A stretch of 19,882 nucleotides of DNA, taken from contig CABTZM010000014.1 of NCBI GenBank assembly GCA_902489295.1, forward strand, positions 1 to 19,882, read 5' to 3'. How positions within the stretch are numbered: position 1 is the first letter of the stretch; each line of letters starts with the position of its first letter. Both the position numbers and the translations under genes were made by a program. Source of the DNA: an uncultured Collinsella sp. (GTDB taxonomy: Bacteria; Actinomycetota; Coriobacteriia; Coriobacteriales; Coriobacteriaceae). Below the pieces are notes generated by a model. It ran no database searches. It saw only the letters and a list, made by a program, of their open reading frames with translations, and was not told the DNA's origin. This document shows positions 7,316-15,031 of the stretch, one piece after another.

Positions 7316-9196
7316 CTAGGCAGCCTGAACAGCGGGCTGGCCCTCGTCGATAAAGAAGCGCTTGTACCACACCAGGAACACGAGCGGCGTATAGATCTTG
7401 CGCTGGAAATCGCCCTTGCCCGCAAAGTGCAGATCGAGCAGGTGCATGAGCTCGTCGGTATCGAAGAACTCGCTTGCCCACGGCGCGGTGAAGTACTCCT
7501 TGACATAGTCGTACCACTTTTGCTCGCGCAGCCAGTAGACAATCGGCACCGGGAAGCCCAACTTGGGACGGGTGGCCCACTCATCGGGCAGCGACTTGTT
7601 GGCAGCGTGGCGGAGTACCTGTTTGTTGCCGTTCTCGTTGATGCGGTAGCGGTCGGGAATATGCTCGGCGAACTCCATGACTTTGCGGTCCAGGAAGGGC
7701 ACGCGCAGCTCCAGCGAGTGCGCCATGCACATCTTGTCGGCCTTGAGCAGAATGTCGCCCGGGAGCCACATGTTCATGTCCAGGTACTGCTTCTTGACCA
7801 GCTCGGGCTGACCTTTCACGCGCGCATAGATGGGAGCGGCAAGCTCGAAGGCGCCATCGCCGGTGTTGTACTCGGGCTTGAGCACGCCGTCGACCTCGCG
7901 CTCCGGCCAAACCAGAGCCTGTCCCAGGAACGACTTCTCAGGGATCTCGGCACCCTTGACCAGGAAGTTATGTCCCTTGAAGTACGGCATATGCAACGCC
8001 AGGTTACCGAGCGCGCGACGGATGGGCAGCGGCACCATCTTTTTGTACTTGCGGACCGGAACCGTGTCCTCGTAGTAGGCGTAGCCGCCAAAGAGCTCGT
8101 CGGCGCCTTCGCCCGAAAGCACGACGGTGACGTCCTTGCGGGCCATCTCGGCCAAGAACCACAGCGGCACGGAAGACAGGTTGGACTGCGGCTCGTCCAT
8201 GTGATACTGGATGTCCTCGAGCGCACCGAAGAACTCGTCGGCGGTAATCATCTTGCGGACATTCTCGACGCCGAGCTTGTCAGAAAGTTCCTTGGCGTAG
8301 TTAGTCTCGTTGAAATTCTTGTAATCGAAGCCCACCGAGAAGGTCTTGTCGGGCATGAGGCAAGCGGCGATGTAGCTGGAGTCGACGCCGCCGGAGAGGA
8401 ACGACGCGACCTTGACGTCGGCGATGCGATGGGCCTCGACGCTCTCGTGCACGACCTCATCCAGCTCGTCGACGTACTCCTCGAACGGCTTCTCGACGGC
8501 AGAGTAGTCGCAATCCCAGTAGCGCTCGATGTTCATCTTGCCGGTCGGGATGTCGACGGTAAAGTAATGCGCCGGCGGCAGCTTGTAGACACCCTCGAAG
8601 AAGGTCTCCTCGGTCGCCGAATACTGCAGCGTCATGTACGGACGCAGTGCCTTTTTGTTGACCGCCTTGTGGAAGTGCGGGTAGTCGAGGAAGCTCTTGA
8701 TCTCGGAGCCAAAGAGCACGCCCGGCGCACCGTCGCCCGCATCGGCCATGGGATAGTAGTAGAGCGGCTTGATGCCAAAGATATCGCGGGCGCCAAAGAG
8801 CTTGTTCTTCTTCTTGTCCCAGATGACGAAGGCGTACATACCGCGCAAGCGATCAAGTACGGCCTCGCCCCACTCCTCGTAACCGTGCAGGAGGCTCTCG
8901 GTGTCGGCGCCGCAGTGGAACTTATAGCCCTTGGCCTCGAGCTCGGAGCGAAGCTCCTGGAAGTTGTAGATCTCGCCGTTGAAGACGATGACGACGCTGC
9001 CGTCCTCATTGGCCATGGGCTGAGCGCCGGCCTCGGTCAGATCGAGGATCGACAGACGGCGGAAGCCGAGGGCAACGCGGCCGTCGATGAACTGGCCGCC
9101 CATGTCGGGACCACGATGGACGATGCGGTCCATCATCTTGGTGAGTACCTCGGATTGGTTATCCGTCCCACCGACAAAACCGACAAAACCGCACAT
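7316..9196 (-). CDS. asnB: Asparagine synthase, glutamine-hydrolysing
   Basis: Makes asparagine from aspartate, ATP and glutamine. The 626-aa protein begins MCGFVGF, so Cys2 is the glutaminase nucleophile after Met removal. The class II amidotransferase domain continues with VHRGPD (26-31), FRRLSILD (45-52) and NGEIYN (73-78). The synthetase domain has the PP-loop SFLSGGVDSS (265-274), then VLSGEGADELFGGY and LKADKMCMAHSLELRVPFLD. All key segments are present. GAGGGGA lies 7 nt before the ATG at 9194-9196. It is monocistronic by context: a 187-bp spacer shared with the divergent tRNA-Val upstream and a strong terminator downstream. Confidence 0.96.
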   Translation of the reverse strand: MCGFVGFVGGTDNQSEVLTKMMDRIVHRGPDMGGQFIDGRVALGFRRLSILDLTEAGAQPMANEDGSVVIVFNGEIYNFQELRSELEAKGYKFHCGADTESLLHGYEEWGEAVLDRLRGMYAFVIWDKKKNKLFGARDIFGIKPLYYYPMADAGDGAPGVLFGSEIKSFLDYPHFHKAVNKKALRPYMTLQYSATEETFFEGVYKLPPAHYFTVDIPTGKMNIERYWDCDYSAVEKPFEEYVDELDEVVHESVEAHRIADVKVASFLSGGVDSSYIAACLMPDKTFSVGFDYKNFNETNYAKELSDKLGVENVRKMITADEFFGALEDIQYHMDEPQSNLSSVPLWFLAEMARKDVTVVLSGEGADELFGGYAYYEDTVPVRKYKKMVPLPIRRALGNLALHMPYFKGHNFLVKGAEIPEKSFLGQALVWPEREVDGVLKPEYNTGDGAFELAAPIYARVKGQPELVKKQYLDMNMWLPGDILLKADKMCMAHSLELRVPFLDRKVMEFAEHIPDRYRINENGNKQVLRHAANKSLPDEWATRPKLGFPVPIVYWLREQKWYDYVKEYFTAPWASEFFDTDELMHLLDLHFAGKGDFQRKIYTPLVFLVWYKRFFIDEGQPAVQAA

Positions 9197-9367
9197 ATAC
9201 TATCCCCTCTGCTGTTGCTGGGTATCAAATCGAATCAGTAGCTTTTGAGTATACCCGAGGGCGTAAAGTGGGACGGAATGTTCAGGCAATCTCAACTGAA
9301 TCAGCTCCGCTGCGACACGCGCCGGTTACCTTTAATGGATATGAGGTGAACAGCCCGATTGTTTTGC

Positions 9368-9373
9368 TATACT
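9368..9373 (+). promoter_or_regulatory. Candidate -10 box for tRNA-Val
   Basis: TATACT, 10 nt before the first base of the tRNA. No good -35 is visible at 16-18 bp (only GTGAAC-like bases near 9346), so this is a tentative call. Confidence 0.35.
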
Positions 9374-9383
9374 CTCTCCGCAC

Positions 9384-9459
9384 GGGCGATTGGCGCAACG
9401 GTTAGCGCAGGTGCTTTACACGCACAAGGCTGGGGGTTCGAATCCCTCATCGCCCACCA
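9384..9459 (+). tRNA. tRNA-Val (anticodon UAC)
   Basis: The acceptor GGGCGAT (9384-9390) pairs with ATCGCCC (9449-9455). The D stem is GCGC/GCGC. The anticodon loop TTTACAC (9415-9421) gives anticodon UAC, reading valine GUA and probably other GUN codons. The T arm is GGGGG, TTCGAAT, CCCTC. Discriminator A is followed by an encoded CCA. The outermost anticodon-stem pair is G-A (9410 with 9426), a small irregularity. A terminator follows 10 nt later. Confidence 0.95.
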
Positions 9460-9468
9460 CTGATTTGG

Positions 9469-9500
9469 AAACGGTCCTCGAAAGGGGACCGTTTTTGTTT
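9469..9500 (+). terminator. Intrinsic terminator of tRNA-Val
   Basis: AAACGGTCCTC (9469-9479), GAAA tetraloop, GGGGACCGTTT (9484-9494), then TTGTTT: an 11-bp stem with one wobble pair and a T-rich tail. Confidence 0.9.
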
Positions 9501-9507
9501 GCGCCCG

Positions 9508-9530
9508 GTGCATGGGATTCGAACCCGCCA
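9508..9530 (-). other. tRNA T-arm-like fragment
   Basis: Minus strand contains GGGTTCGAATCCC, the consensus T-stem and loop (TTCGAAT). The surrounding bases do not fold into a full tRNA: no acceptor partner and no CCA were found. It may be a tRNA relic or an old attachment-site scar. Confidence 0.35.
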
Positions 9531-9552
9531 GCACGTCCGTCACAAAGGCCGT

Positions 9553-9768
9553 GGCCAAAAAATGGCAAAAATGAGTACTGTTACTAATTTTGTAGCAGCG
9601 ATTTTTGGGTTTCGCTGGGTAAATCTAGCCCTGAATCAGCGATTTGAAGCCTTTGTTAGCTGTTTCCCCATTAACATAACTGAACATGTGTGGTCTAACT
9701 AATCCTAGATAGTCGGTTTCATATGAGATTCAGCTGGTGACAGTACTCACATTTGGCATTTTTTGTCC
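9553..9768. mobile_element. Foldback (MITE-like) element with 33-nt inverted ends
   Basis: The left end 9553-9585 matches the reverse complement of the right end 9736-9768 at 27 of 33 positions, with shared cores CAAAAAATG and TGAGTACTGT. The enclosed 150 bp is AT-richer and has no gene. A short non-autonomous transposable element or a large RNA/DNA foldback would look like this. Target-site duplications were not identified, so mobility is inferred only. Confidence 0.5.
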
Positions 9769-9885
9769 AAAGGCTCTCCTGGCCATTGCAGATTTGTGGC
9801 AAAACGGGCTCCAGACCGCTGAATCATGCCACATAGGGCACGTCCGCAGTCCGGAACCCGGTCAAAGTTAAGTTATTTCGCTGTG

Positions 9886-11169
9886 TTAGGCCAAAACGTC
9901 CGACAGAATCTCGATCAGACTGTCCACGTCGGATTCCTCGCAGACGAGCGGCGGCAGGAAACGCAGCGTATGAGCACCTGTAGCGTTAATCACGGCACCG
10001 GCGGCCAGCGCGCGGGCAACAATATCATGCGCGTCGCCCGCGGCATCATCCAAATCACAGCCGAGCATCAAGCCGCGGCCACGCACCTCGGTCACGTTCG
10101 GCAGCTTGGCGAGCTTTGCCTCCATATAGGCGCCTACCTTGGCAGCATGGTCGGCATAATCGCCGCGCACGAGCGCGGAGAGCGTCGCGGCGCACGCCGC
10201 GACAGCCAAGCAGCTACCGCCAAAGGTCGAGCCGTGGTCGCCCGGCTTAAACACGTCGGCAATCTCCTTCTTTGCTACGACGGCACCCATGGGCACGCCA
10301 TCGGCAATGCCCTTGGCAAGGCTCATGATGTCGGGTTCCACGCCATAGGTTTGGAATGCAAACGGCTTGCCGGAGCGGAAGATGCCGCACTGGACCTCGT
10401 CGGCTATAAGCACGGCGCCCACTTCGTGTGCCAGGTCGCGCGCTGCCGCCATAAACTCCTCGGTCATGGGGTGCACGCCACTCTCACCCTGGATCGGCTC
10501 GAGCATCACGGCACATATTTCGCTCCCCAGCTGCTTAAAGATCGCACGCAGTTCATTGATATCGTTGGGCGTACAGGCCACAAAGCCACCCGGCAGCGGG
10601 CGGAAACTATCCTGCAGCCAATCCTGCATGGTGGCGGCAATGGTCTCGAGCGTACGGCCGTGGAAGCCGCCGCGCATGCACACGATAGTGTTGCCGCCGT
10701 TACCGGCACGCTTGGCGTACAGGCGCGCGAGCTTCATCGAGCCCTCGTTGGCCTCGGCGCCGGAGTTGGCAAAGAAGGTCTCCCAAACCTGCTCATCCGC
10801 AGCCGGGGCACCAAGAGCAGCTGCCGTGGTCTCATCGCCGGCGGCAATGGCATCGGCAAGCACGCGTGCACCATCTAAGTCGTCGTTGGCAAGCTTGGAC
10901 AGCAGCGCCGCGACCTGTCCACGCTGCTCGATGTAGAAGTAATTGGAGACATGCATGAGCTTTTTGGTCTGTGCCTCGAGCGCCGAGAGCACAGCCGGGT
11001 CGCCATGACCTAGGCTGCACACGCCGATGCCGGCAAGAAAGTCGAGGTACTCACGACCATCGTCGCCGGTGAGCTTCATGCCGTGACCCTCGACAAACTC
11101 GACCGGAGAGCGGCCAAAGGTATGCATAACGTAATGGGATTCAAGCGATTGCTGAGCTGCAAGTGACAT
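9886..11169 (-). CDS. argD: Acetylornithine aminotransferase
   Basis: PLP enzyme converting N-acetylglutamate semialdehyde and glutamate to N-acetylornithine and 2-oxoglutarate. The 427-aa class III aminotransferase shows NSGAEANE (135-142, phosphate binding), GGFHGRT (167-173), EPIQGESGV (224-232), ADEVQCG (256-262) and SLAKGI with the PLP lysine Lys286. It is longer than most ArgD proteins because of an Ala- and acid-rich insertion at about residues 95-127, just before NSGAEANE. The ATG at 11167-11169 has AAAGG 7 nt upstream. It is the last gene of argCJBD, 69 nt after argB. Confidence 0.95.
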   Translation of the reverse strand: MSLAAQQSLESHYVMHTFGRSPVEFVEGHGMKLTGDDGREYLDFLAGIGVCSLGHGDPAVLSALEAQTKKLMHVSNYFYIEQRGQVAALLSKLANDDLDGARVLADAIAAGDETTAAALGAPAADEQVWETFFANSGAEANEGSMKLARLYAKRAGNGGNTIVCMRGGFHGRTLETIAATMQDWLQDSFRPLPGGFVACTPNDINELRAIFKQLGSEICAVMLEPIQGESGVHPMTEEFMAAARDLAHEVGAVLIADEVQCGIFRSGKPFAFQTYGVEPDIMSLAKGIADGVPMGAVVAKKEIADVFKPGDHGSTFGGSCLAVAACAATLSALVRGDYADHAAKVGAYMEAKLAKLPNVTEVRGRGLMLGCDLDDAAGDAHDIVARALAAGAVINATGAHTLRFLPPLVCEESDVDSLIEILSDVLA

Positions 11170-11238
11170 GGGATGCCTTTCGTTGAGCGCCGGACGGCGC
11201 AGGCCTATGGGTGCAGAAATGGGGCGGCTGCGGGTCAG

Positions 11239-12219
11239 TTAGACCGTCTGAAGCTTCTCGACCTCGTCGAGGTTCTCGGTCAGACGCGCAGCAAACGTCG
11301 AAAGCGGATGCGGATGCGTATCGAACTCGTAAGCCGTCTCGGTGGAATGGATCACGGTGCCGACGCCGGCATCGGTCAGCAGCTCCAGCAGCAGCGAATG
11401 CGGCGTGGTGCCGTTGATGATGTGAGCGCGAAATACGCCGCCGGCAAGCGCATCGACGGCCGCGCGCAGCTTGGGAATCATGCCCTTATCGACCTCGCCG
11501 TCGTAGAGCATTTCGTTAACCTCGTCGAGTGTTAGGTTGGAGATGAGTGAGTCTTTATCGCTAAAGTCCTTGTACAGGCCGTCGACGTCGGTCAAAAAGA
11601 TCGCCTTGTGCGCGTGGAGCGCTGCCGCAACGGCACCGGCGGCGGTATCGGCGTTGATGTTGAAGAAACCGCCGTCCTCCCCCGCCGCGACGGTAGCGAT
11701 AACGGGGATGTACTCGCTATCGAGTAAGCGCTCGATATAGTCGGTGTTAACGTGCGTCACTTTGCCCACGCGACCGAGCTCGGGGTCGAGCGGCTCGGCG
11801 ATGAGCGTGCCAGCATCGCTGCCCGACACGCCCACGGCCAGGTTGCCGTGGTGGTTGATGGCGGCAACCAGCTCCTGGTTAACCTTGCCGCCCAGCACCT
11901 CGCGCACGATATCCATAGTCGCCGGCGTGGTCACGCGCTGGCCGTTCTTAAACTCGACGGGGATGTCGTAGTGGCTCAGCGCCTCGTTGATGGCCTTGCC
12001 GCCACCGTGCACGATAACAGGGCGCATGCCGATGATCTTGAGCAGCACGATGTCGCTCATCACGTCGCGGCGCAGCTGCTCATCAACCATGGCGGCTCCG
12101 CCATATTTGATAACAACCGTCTTACCGGTCAGGTTCTTAATCCACGGCAGCGCTTCGAACAGCAGCTGCGCGGTTGCTTCGTTGGATTCGTTCGAACGAC
12201 AATCGCGTGCGAATTTCAT
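11239..12219 (-). CDS. argB: Acetylglutamate kinase
   Basis: Phosphorylates N-acetylglutamate, the second step to ornithine and often the control point of the pathway. The 326-aa protein has VVIKYGGAAM (35-44) and IVHGGGKAIN (69-78) for nucleotide and substrate binding, then SGSDAGTLIAEP, FNINADTAAGAVA and LTDVDGLY. An N-terminal helix-like segment ending in LLFEALPWIKNLTG precedes the kinase fold; such a helix is a mark of arginine-inhibited hexameric forms, so feedback inhibition is likely. After GVGTVI there is an unusual 36-residue tail. The ATG at 12217-12219 has GAGG 6 nt upstream; an earlier in-frame start at 12279 has no such site. Confidence 0.95.
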   Translation of the reverse strand: MKFARDCRSNESNEATAQLLFEALPWIKNLTGKTVVIKYGGAAMVDEQLRRDVMSDIVLLKIIGMRPVIVHGGGKAINEALSHYDIPVEFKNGQRVTTPATMDIVREVLGGKVNQELVAAINHHGNLAVGVSGSDAGTLIAEPLDPELGRVGKVTHVNTDYIERLLDSEYIPVIATVAAGEDGGFFNINADTAAGAVAAALHAHKAIFLTDVDGLYKDFSDKDSLISNLTLDEVNEMLYDGEVDKGMIPKLRAAVDALAGGVFRAHIINGTTPHSLLLELLTDAGVGTVIHSTETAYEFDTHPHPLSTFAARLTENLDEVEKLQTV

Positions 12220-12300
12220 AATCTGCCTCGTCTTTCGTATCGTTATCGCGCCGTGCTCCGCTGTCCGCAATCGCGGCAAGATGCGCAGCGTGCCTGGAAT

Positions 12301-13569
12301 CTAGGAACGGTAGTCGCCGTTAATGGAGATGTACTCATGCGTGAGGTCGCAGGTCCACACGGTCGTTGCCGCGTCGCCTGCGCCCAGGTCGGCCGAGATC
12401 ACGATCTCGGGCGCCTCAAAACGTCGTAGAGCCTCGTCCTCGTCAAAGGGAACAGTCAGACCGTCGCGACAGACAGGCATGCCCATCATGTCGATGGAAA
12501 CGTCTTCCTGATTAAACTTCACGCCGCACTTGCCAAGCGCCATAGCAACGCGGCCCCAGTTGCAGTCGTGGCCGGCGATGCAGGTCTTAACGAGCGGCGA
12601 GTTGGCAACGGCACGGGCGGCGATATCGGCCTCCTCGTCGTTCACGGCGCCGGTAACGTTGACCGTAACGAGCTTGGATGCGCCCTCACCATCGGCGGCG
12701 ATATTGCGCGCCAGGCTCTCGCACACCTCGTGCACGGCAAATGCCAACTCGTCAAAGGCATCGGAGCCCTCGACGATAGGCTCGGCATCTGCGGCAGCGG
12801 CGCCGGAGGCAAGCATGATGCAGGTGTCGTTGGTCGAGGTGTCGGAATCGACCGTTACCTTGTTAAAGGTCTGCTTGACGGTCGAGAGCAGCAGGGCATG
12901 AAGTGCCGCAGGCTCGACGGGGGCATCGGTGGTGATAACTGCGATCATGGTGGCCATGTTGGGCATGATCATGCCCGAGCCCTTGCACATTCCGCCTACC
13001 GTATAGACATTGCCCGCATGACCCGCAGCTTCACTGACGTAGGATACGGCGTACTCCTTGGAGTGCGTGTCGGTCGTCATGATGGCGCGAGCGGCATCGG
13101 CGCCACCGTGGGCGGAGAGCGCCTCGTAGGCAGCAGGAATGGCGGTCTCAAACGTGTCGATCGGCAGAATCTGGCCAATCACACCCGTGGAGGCAACCAG
13201 AATCTGCTGGGGCTCGCAGCCGATGACCTGCGATGCGATGCTGCACGTCTCGCGCGCGCATGCAAGGCCGGTCTCACCCGTGGCGGCGTTGGCATTGCCA
13301 GAGTTGACCGAAACGCCGGCGATGATACCGTAGCCCTTGTCGGCACCGCCCAGGTTGGCACGGCTCACCTGCACGGGCGCCGCGCAAAAGCGATTGGTGG
13401 TAAACACGCCGGCACCGGGACAGGGTTTATCGGGCACGACGAGCGCGTAATCCAGGCGCTCGGGATTCTTGCGGAATCCCGCATGGATGCCTGCGGCTTT
13501 AAAACCAGCCGCAGCCGTAACGCCACCCTCGACGGCGCGAATCTTGATATCAAACAGCTCGGTATTCAT
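12301..13569 (-). CDS. argJ: Bifunctional ArgJ: ornithine acetyltransferase / N-acetylglutamate synthase family
   Basis: Transfers the acetyl group from N-acetylornithine to glutamate, releasing ornithine and regenerating N-acetylglutamate; some members also use acetyl-CoA. The 422-aa precursor has STGVIG (127-132) and the self-cleavage site KGSGMIMPNMATM. Cleavage is expected between Ala206 and Thr207, with Thr207 the N-terminal nucleophile of the beta chain. NDTCIMLASG and GHDCNWGRVAMALG support the assignment. Whether it is mono- or bifunctional cannot be read here. The ATG at 13567-13569 has AAGGAG 11 nt upstream, longer than ideal. It lies between argC and argB. Confidence 0.95.
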   Translation of the reverse strand: MNTELFDIKIRAVEGGVTAAAGFKAAGIHAGFRKNPERLDYALVVPDKPCPGAGVFTTNRFCAAPVQVSRANLGGADKGYGIIAGVSVNSGNANAATGETGLACARETCSIASQVIGCEPQQILVASTGVIGQILPIDTFETAIPAAYEALSAHGGADAARAIMTTDTHSKEYAVSYVSEAAGHAGNVYTVGGMCKGSGMIMPNMATMIAVITTDAPVEPAALHALLLSTVKQTFNKVTVDSDTSTNDTCIMLASGAAAADAEPIVEGSDAFDELAFAVHEVCESLARNIAADGEGASKLVTVNVTGAVNDEEADIAARAVANSPLVKTCIAGHDCNWGRVAMALGKCGVKFNQEDVSIDMMGMPVCRDGLTVPFDEDEALRRFEAPEIVISADLGAGDAATTVWTCDLTHEYISINGDYRS

Positions 13570-13703
13570 CGTCTTTATGACTCCTTATGTCAAACAAAAA
13601 ACGGACATCGGTTGGCGCGCCATGCCAGTCGTGATCATGAGACCAGCTCAAGAGTGGCGCCCCACTCGATGCCCGACTACCAAATCGTTAACAATCGAAT
13701 GTG

Positions 13704-14774
13704 CTACACCGGGCACGCCACTGTGGGCAAGCCTCGTCGCTCGTCAAAGCCAAAGACGATATTGGCGCACTGGACTGCTTGGCCCGCAGCGCCCTTGCAC
13801 AGATTGTCGATGGCGCCCGTCGCCACCAGCACGCCCGCGCGCTTGTTGAGCGCGAGGCCGATCTGGGCGGCGTTGGTGCCGACGACCGAAGCCGTCTTGG
13901 GCTGCTGACCGGCATCGAGTACGCGTACGAAGGTGCGACCGGCGTAGAACTGCTTGTAATGGTCGACAACGTCCTCAAGGGTCAAGGTATCGATAGCCTG
14001 CGGCGCAAGCGGCAGCGTCACCGTGGAGAGCAGACCACGCTTGAGCGGTGCCAGGTGCGGGGTAAAGACGACGCGATCGGTCAGACCAAGGATTTGCTCA
14101 ATCTCGGGCGTGTGGCGATGCTTGCCCACGCCGTAGGCCTCCAAGTTCTCGTCGGCGCTGCAAAAATGGGTGCGGGCGTTGCAGGACTTACCGGCGCCCG
14201 TCACGCCGCTAATGGCATCGACAATCACGGGACCGTTCTCGGCCACCCAGCCCGCGCGCACGGCGGGCGCGGCGGCAAGGCTCGTTGCGGTGGGATAGCA
14301 ACCGGCGCAGGCGACCAGCACGGGTTTGCCGTCGGCATGGTCGGATGCGGCGGTCTCCAAGTCTTGGCAGAACAGCTCGGGCAGACCGAAGGCACGGGTC
14401 TTGAGCAGCTCGGGGCTCGTATGCTCGGCGGCATACCAAGCCTCAAAAACGGACGCGTCGTTCAGACGGTAGTCGGCCGAAAGATCAAAGCAGGAGACGC
14501 CCGATGCAAGCAGCGCGGGCACCTGTGCCATGGCAGCCGTGTGCGGCACGGCCAAAAAGACCGCGTCGCAGTTCTTGAGCTCGGGGGCATCATGCGTCGT
14601 AAAGACAAGATCGCTTACGCCGGTGAAGCTCGGGTACACCGCAGACAACGGCTGGCCGGCATCGGCGTTGGACGTAATGGCAGCAAGTTCAAACTCGGGA
14701 TGACCGAGGACGAGGCGAATGAGCTCGGCTCCGGCATATCCAGCCGCGCCGACGATTCCAACCTTCAAAGACAT
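13704..14774 (-). CDS. argC: N-acetyl-gamma-glutamyl-phosphate reductase
   Basis: NADPH-dependent reduction of N-acetylglutamyl phosphate to the semialdehyde, the third step to ornithine. The 356-aa protein starts with the Rossmann motif VGIVGAAGYAGAEL (5-18). It has FLAVPHTAAM (73-82), FDLSADYRL (96-104), the catalytic site ACAGCYPTA (Cys159), SGVTGAGKS, and GKHRHTPEI with the conserved histidines 219 and 221. AAGGAG lies 6 nt before the ATG at 14772-14774. It is the first gene of argCJBD. A paired ARG-box-like site lies about 85-120 bp upstream. Confidence 0.96.
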   Translation of the reverse strand: MSLKVGIVGAAGYAGAELIRLVLGHPEFELAAITSNADAGQPLSAVYPSFTGVSDLVFTTHDAPELKNCDAVFLAVPHTAAMAQVPALLASGVSCFDLSADYRLNDASVFEAWYAAEHTSPELLKTRAFGLPELFCQDLETAASDHADGKPVLVACAGCYPTATSLAAAPAVRAGWVAENGPVIVDAISGVTGAGKSCNARTHFCSADENLEAYGVGKHRHTPEIEQILGLTDRVVFTPHLAPLKRGLLSTVTLPLAPQAIDTLTLEDVVDHYKQFYAGRTFVRVLDAGQQPKTASVVGTNAAQIGLALNKRAGVLVATGAIDNLCKGAAGQAVQCANIVFGFDERRGLPTVACPV

Positions 14775-14860
14775 ATCAGACTCCTTGTCTGCGATTTATG
14801 CACCGATGCGCATTTCGCAGCGGTCGTTATGAAGTGGGTTGAAACTTTAGCACCAAAAGA

Positions 14861-14895
14861 TGCATTAACACGTAAATGGCTTGCATATTCATGCA
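14861..14895 (-). promoter_or_regulatory. Paired ARG-box-like operator (ArgR) upstream of argC
   Basis: TGCATATTCATGCA (14882-14895) is a 14-bp site with 5-bp inverted ends. TGCATTAACACGTA (14861-14874) is a weaker neighbour. Their centres are exactly 21 bp apart, the spacing of paired ArgR boxes (two helical turns). The site lies upstream of argC, where arginine repression is expected. No ArgR gene is in the window. Confidence 0.6.
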
Positions 14896-14940
14896 TTGAA
14901 ACATTCCCGACACATTCGCTTGAAGGAATTGACAAATGGA

Positions 14941-14994
14941 GCGGGCCCCGTATTGACCGGCGCTCCCAACGGCGCCGGGCAATACGGGGCCCGC
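14941..14994. repeat. 24-bp near-perfect hairpin between the PPOX gene and argC
   Basis: The arms 14941-14964 and 14971-14994 pair except for one A-G mismatch and one wobble, with a 6-nt loop. It lies 37 nt after the stop of the upstream PPOX gene. No T run follows on the minus strand, so it is not a standard intrinsic terminator, though it may bound that transcript or belong to a repeat family. Confidence 0.75.
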
Positions 14995-15031
14995 CCATGC
15001 GAAAACCAAGTTGTTAGGATGAGCCAGCTGG

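Larger units (their letters stand above)
9501..9885. other. AT-richer gene-free island between tRNA-Val and argD
   Basis: No credible gene in 385 bp. Composition changes to runs of A and T, unlike the flanking genes. It holds, in order, a tRNA T-arm-like fragment (9508-9530), the foldback element (9553-9768), and a further inverted repeat TGTGGCA/TGCCACA (9795-9801 and 9827-9833). A clear intrinsic terminator for argD was not found. The position beside a tRNA is typical of integration hot spots. Confidence 0.65.

Noticed and set aside
7427..9241. 604-codon plus-strand frame opposite asnB
   Set aside because: Antisense shadow from high-GC codon bias; no ribosome site or known motif, while asnB is unmistakable.
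9248..9253. TATACT as a -10 box for asnB
   Set aside because: No acceptable -35 at 16-18 bp upstream on the minus strand; too weak to list.
9367..9558. Minus-strand frame with MRDSNPQP-like residues
   Set aside because: Antisense translation of tRNA-Val and its terminator, a classic annotation artefact.
12568..13908. 446-codon plus-strand frame opposite argJ and the end of argC
   Set aside because: Crosses two convincing minus-strand genes and shows no family motif.
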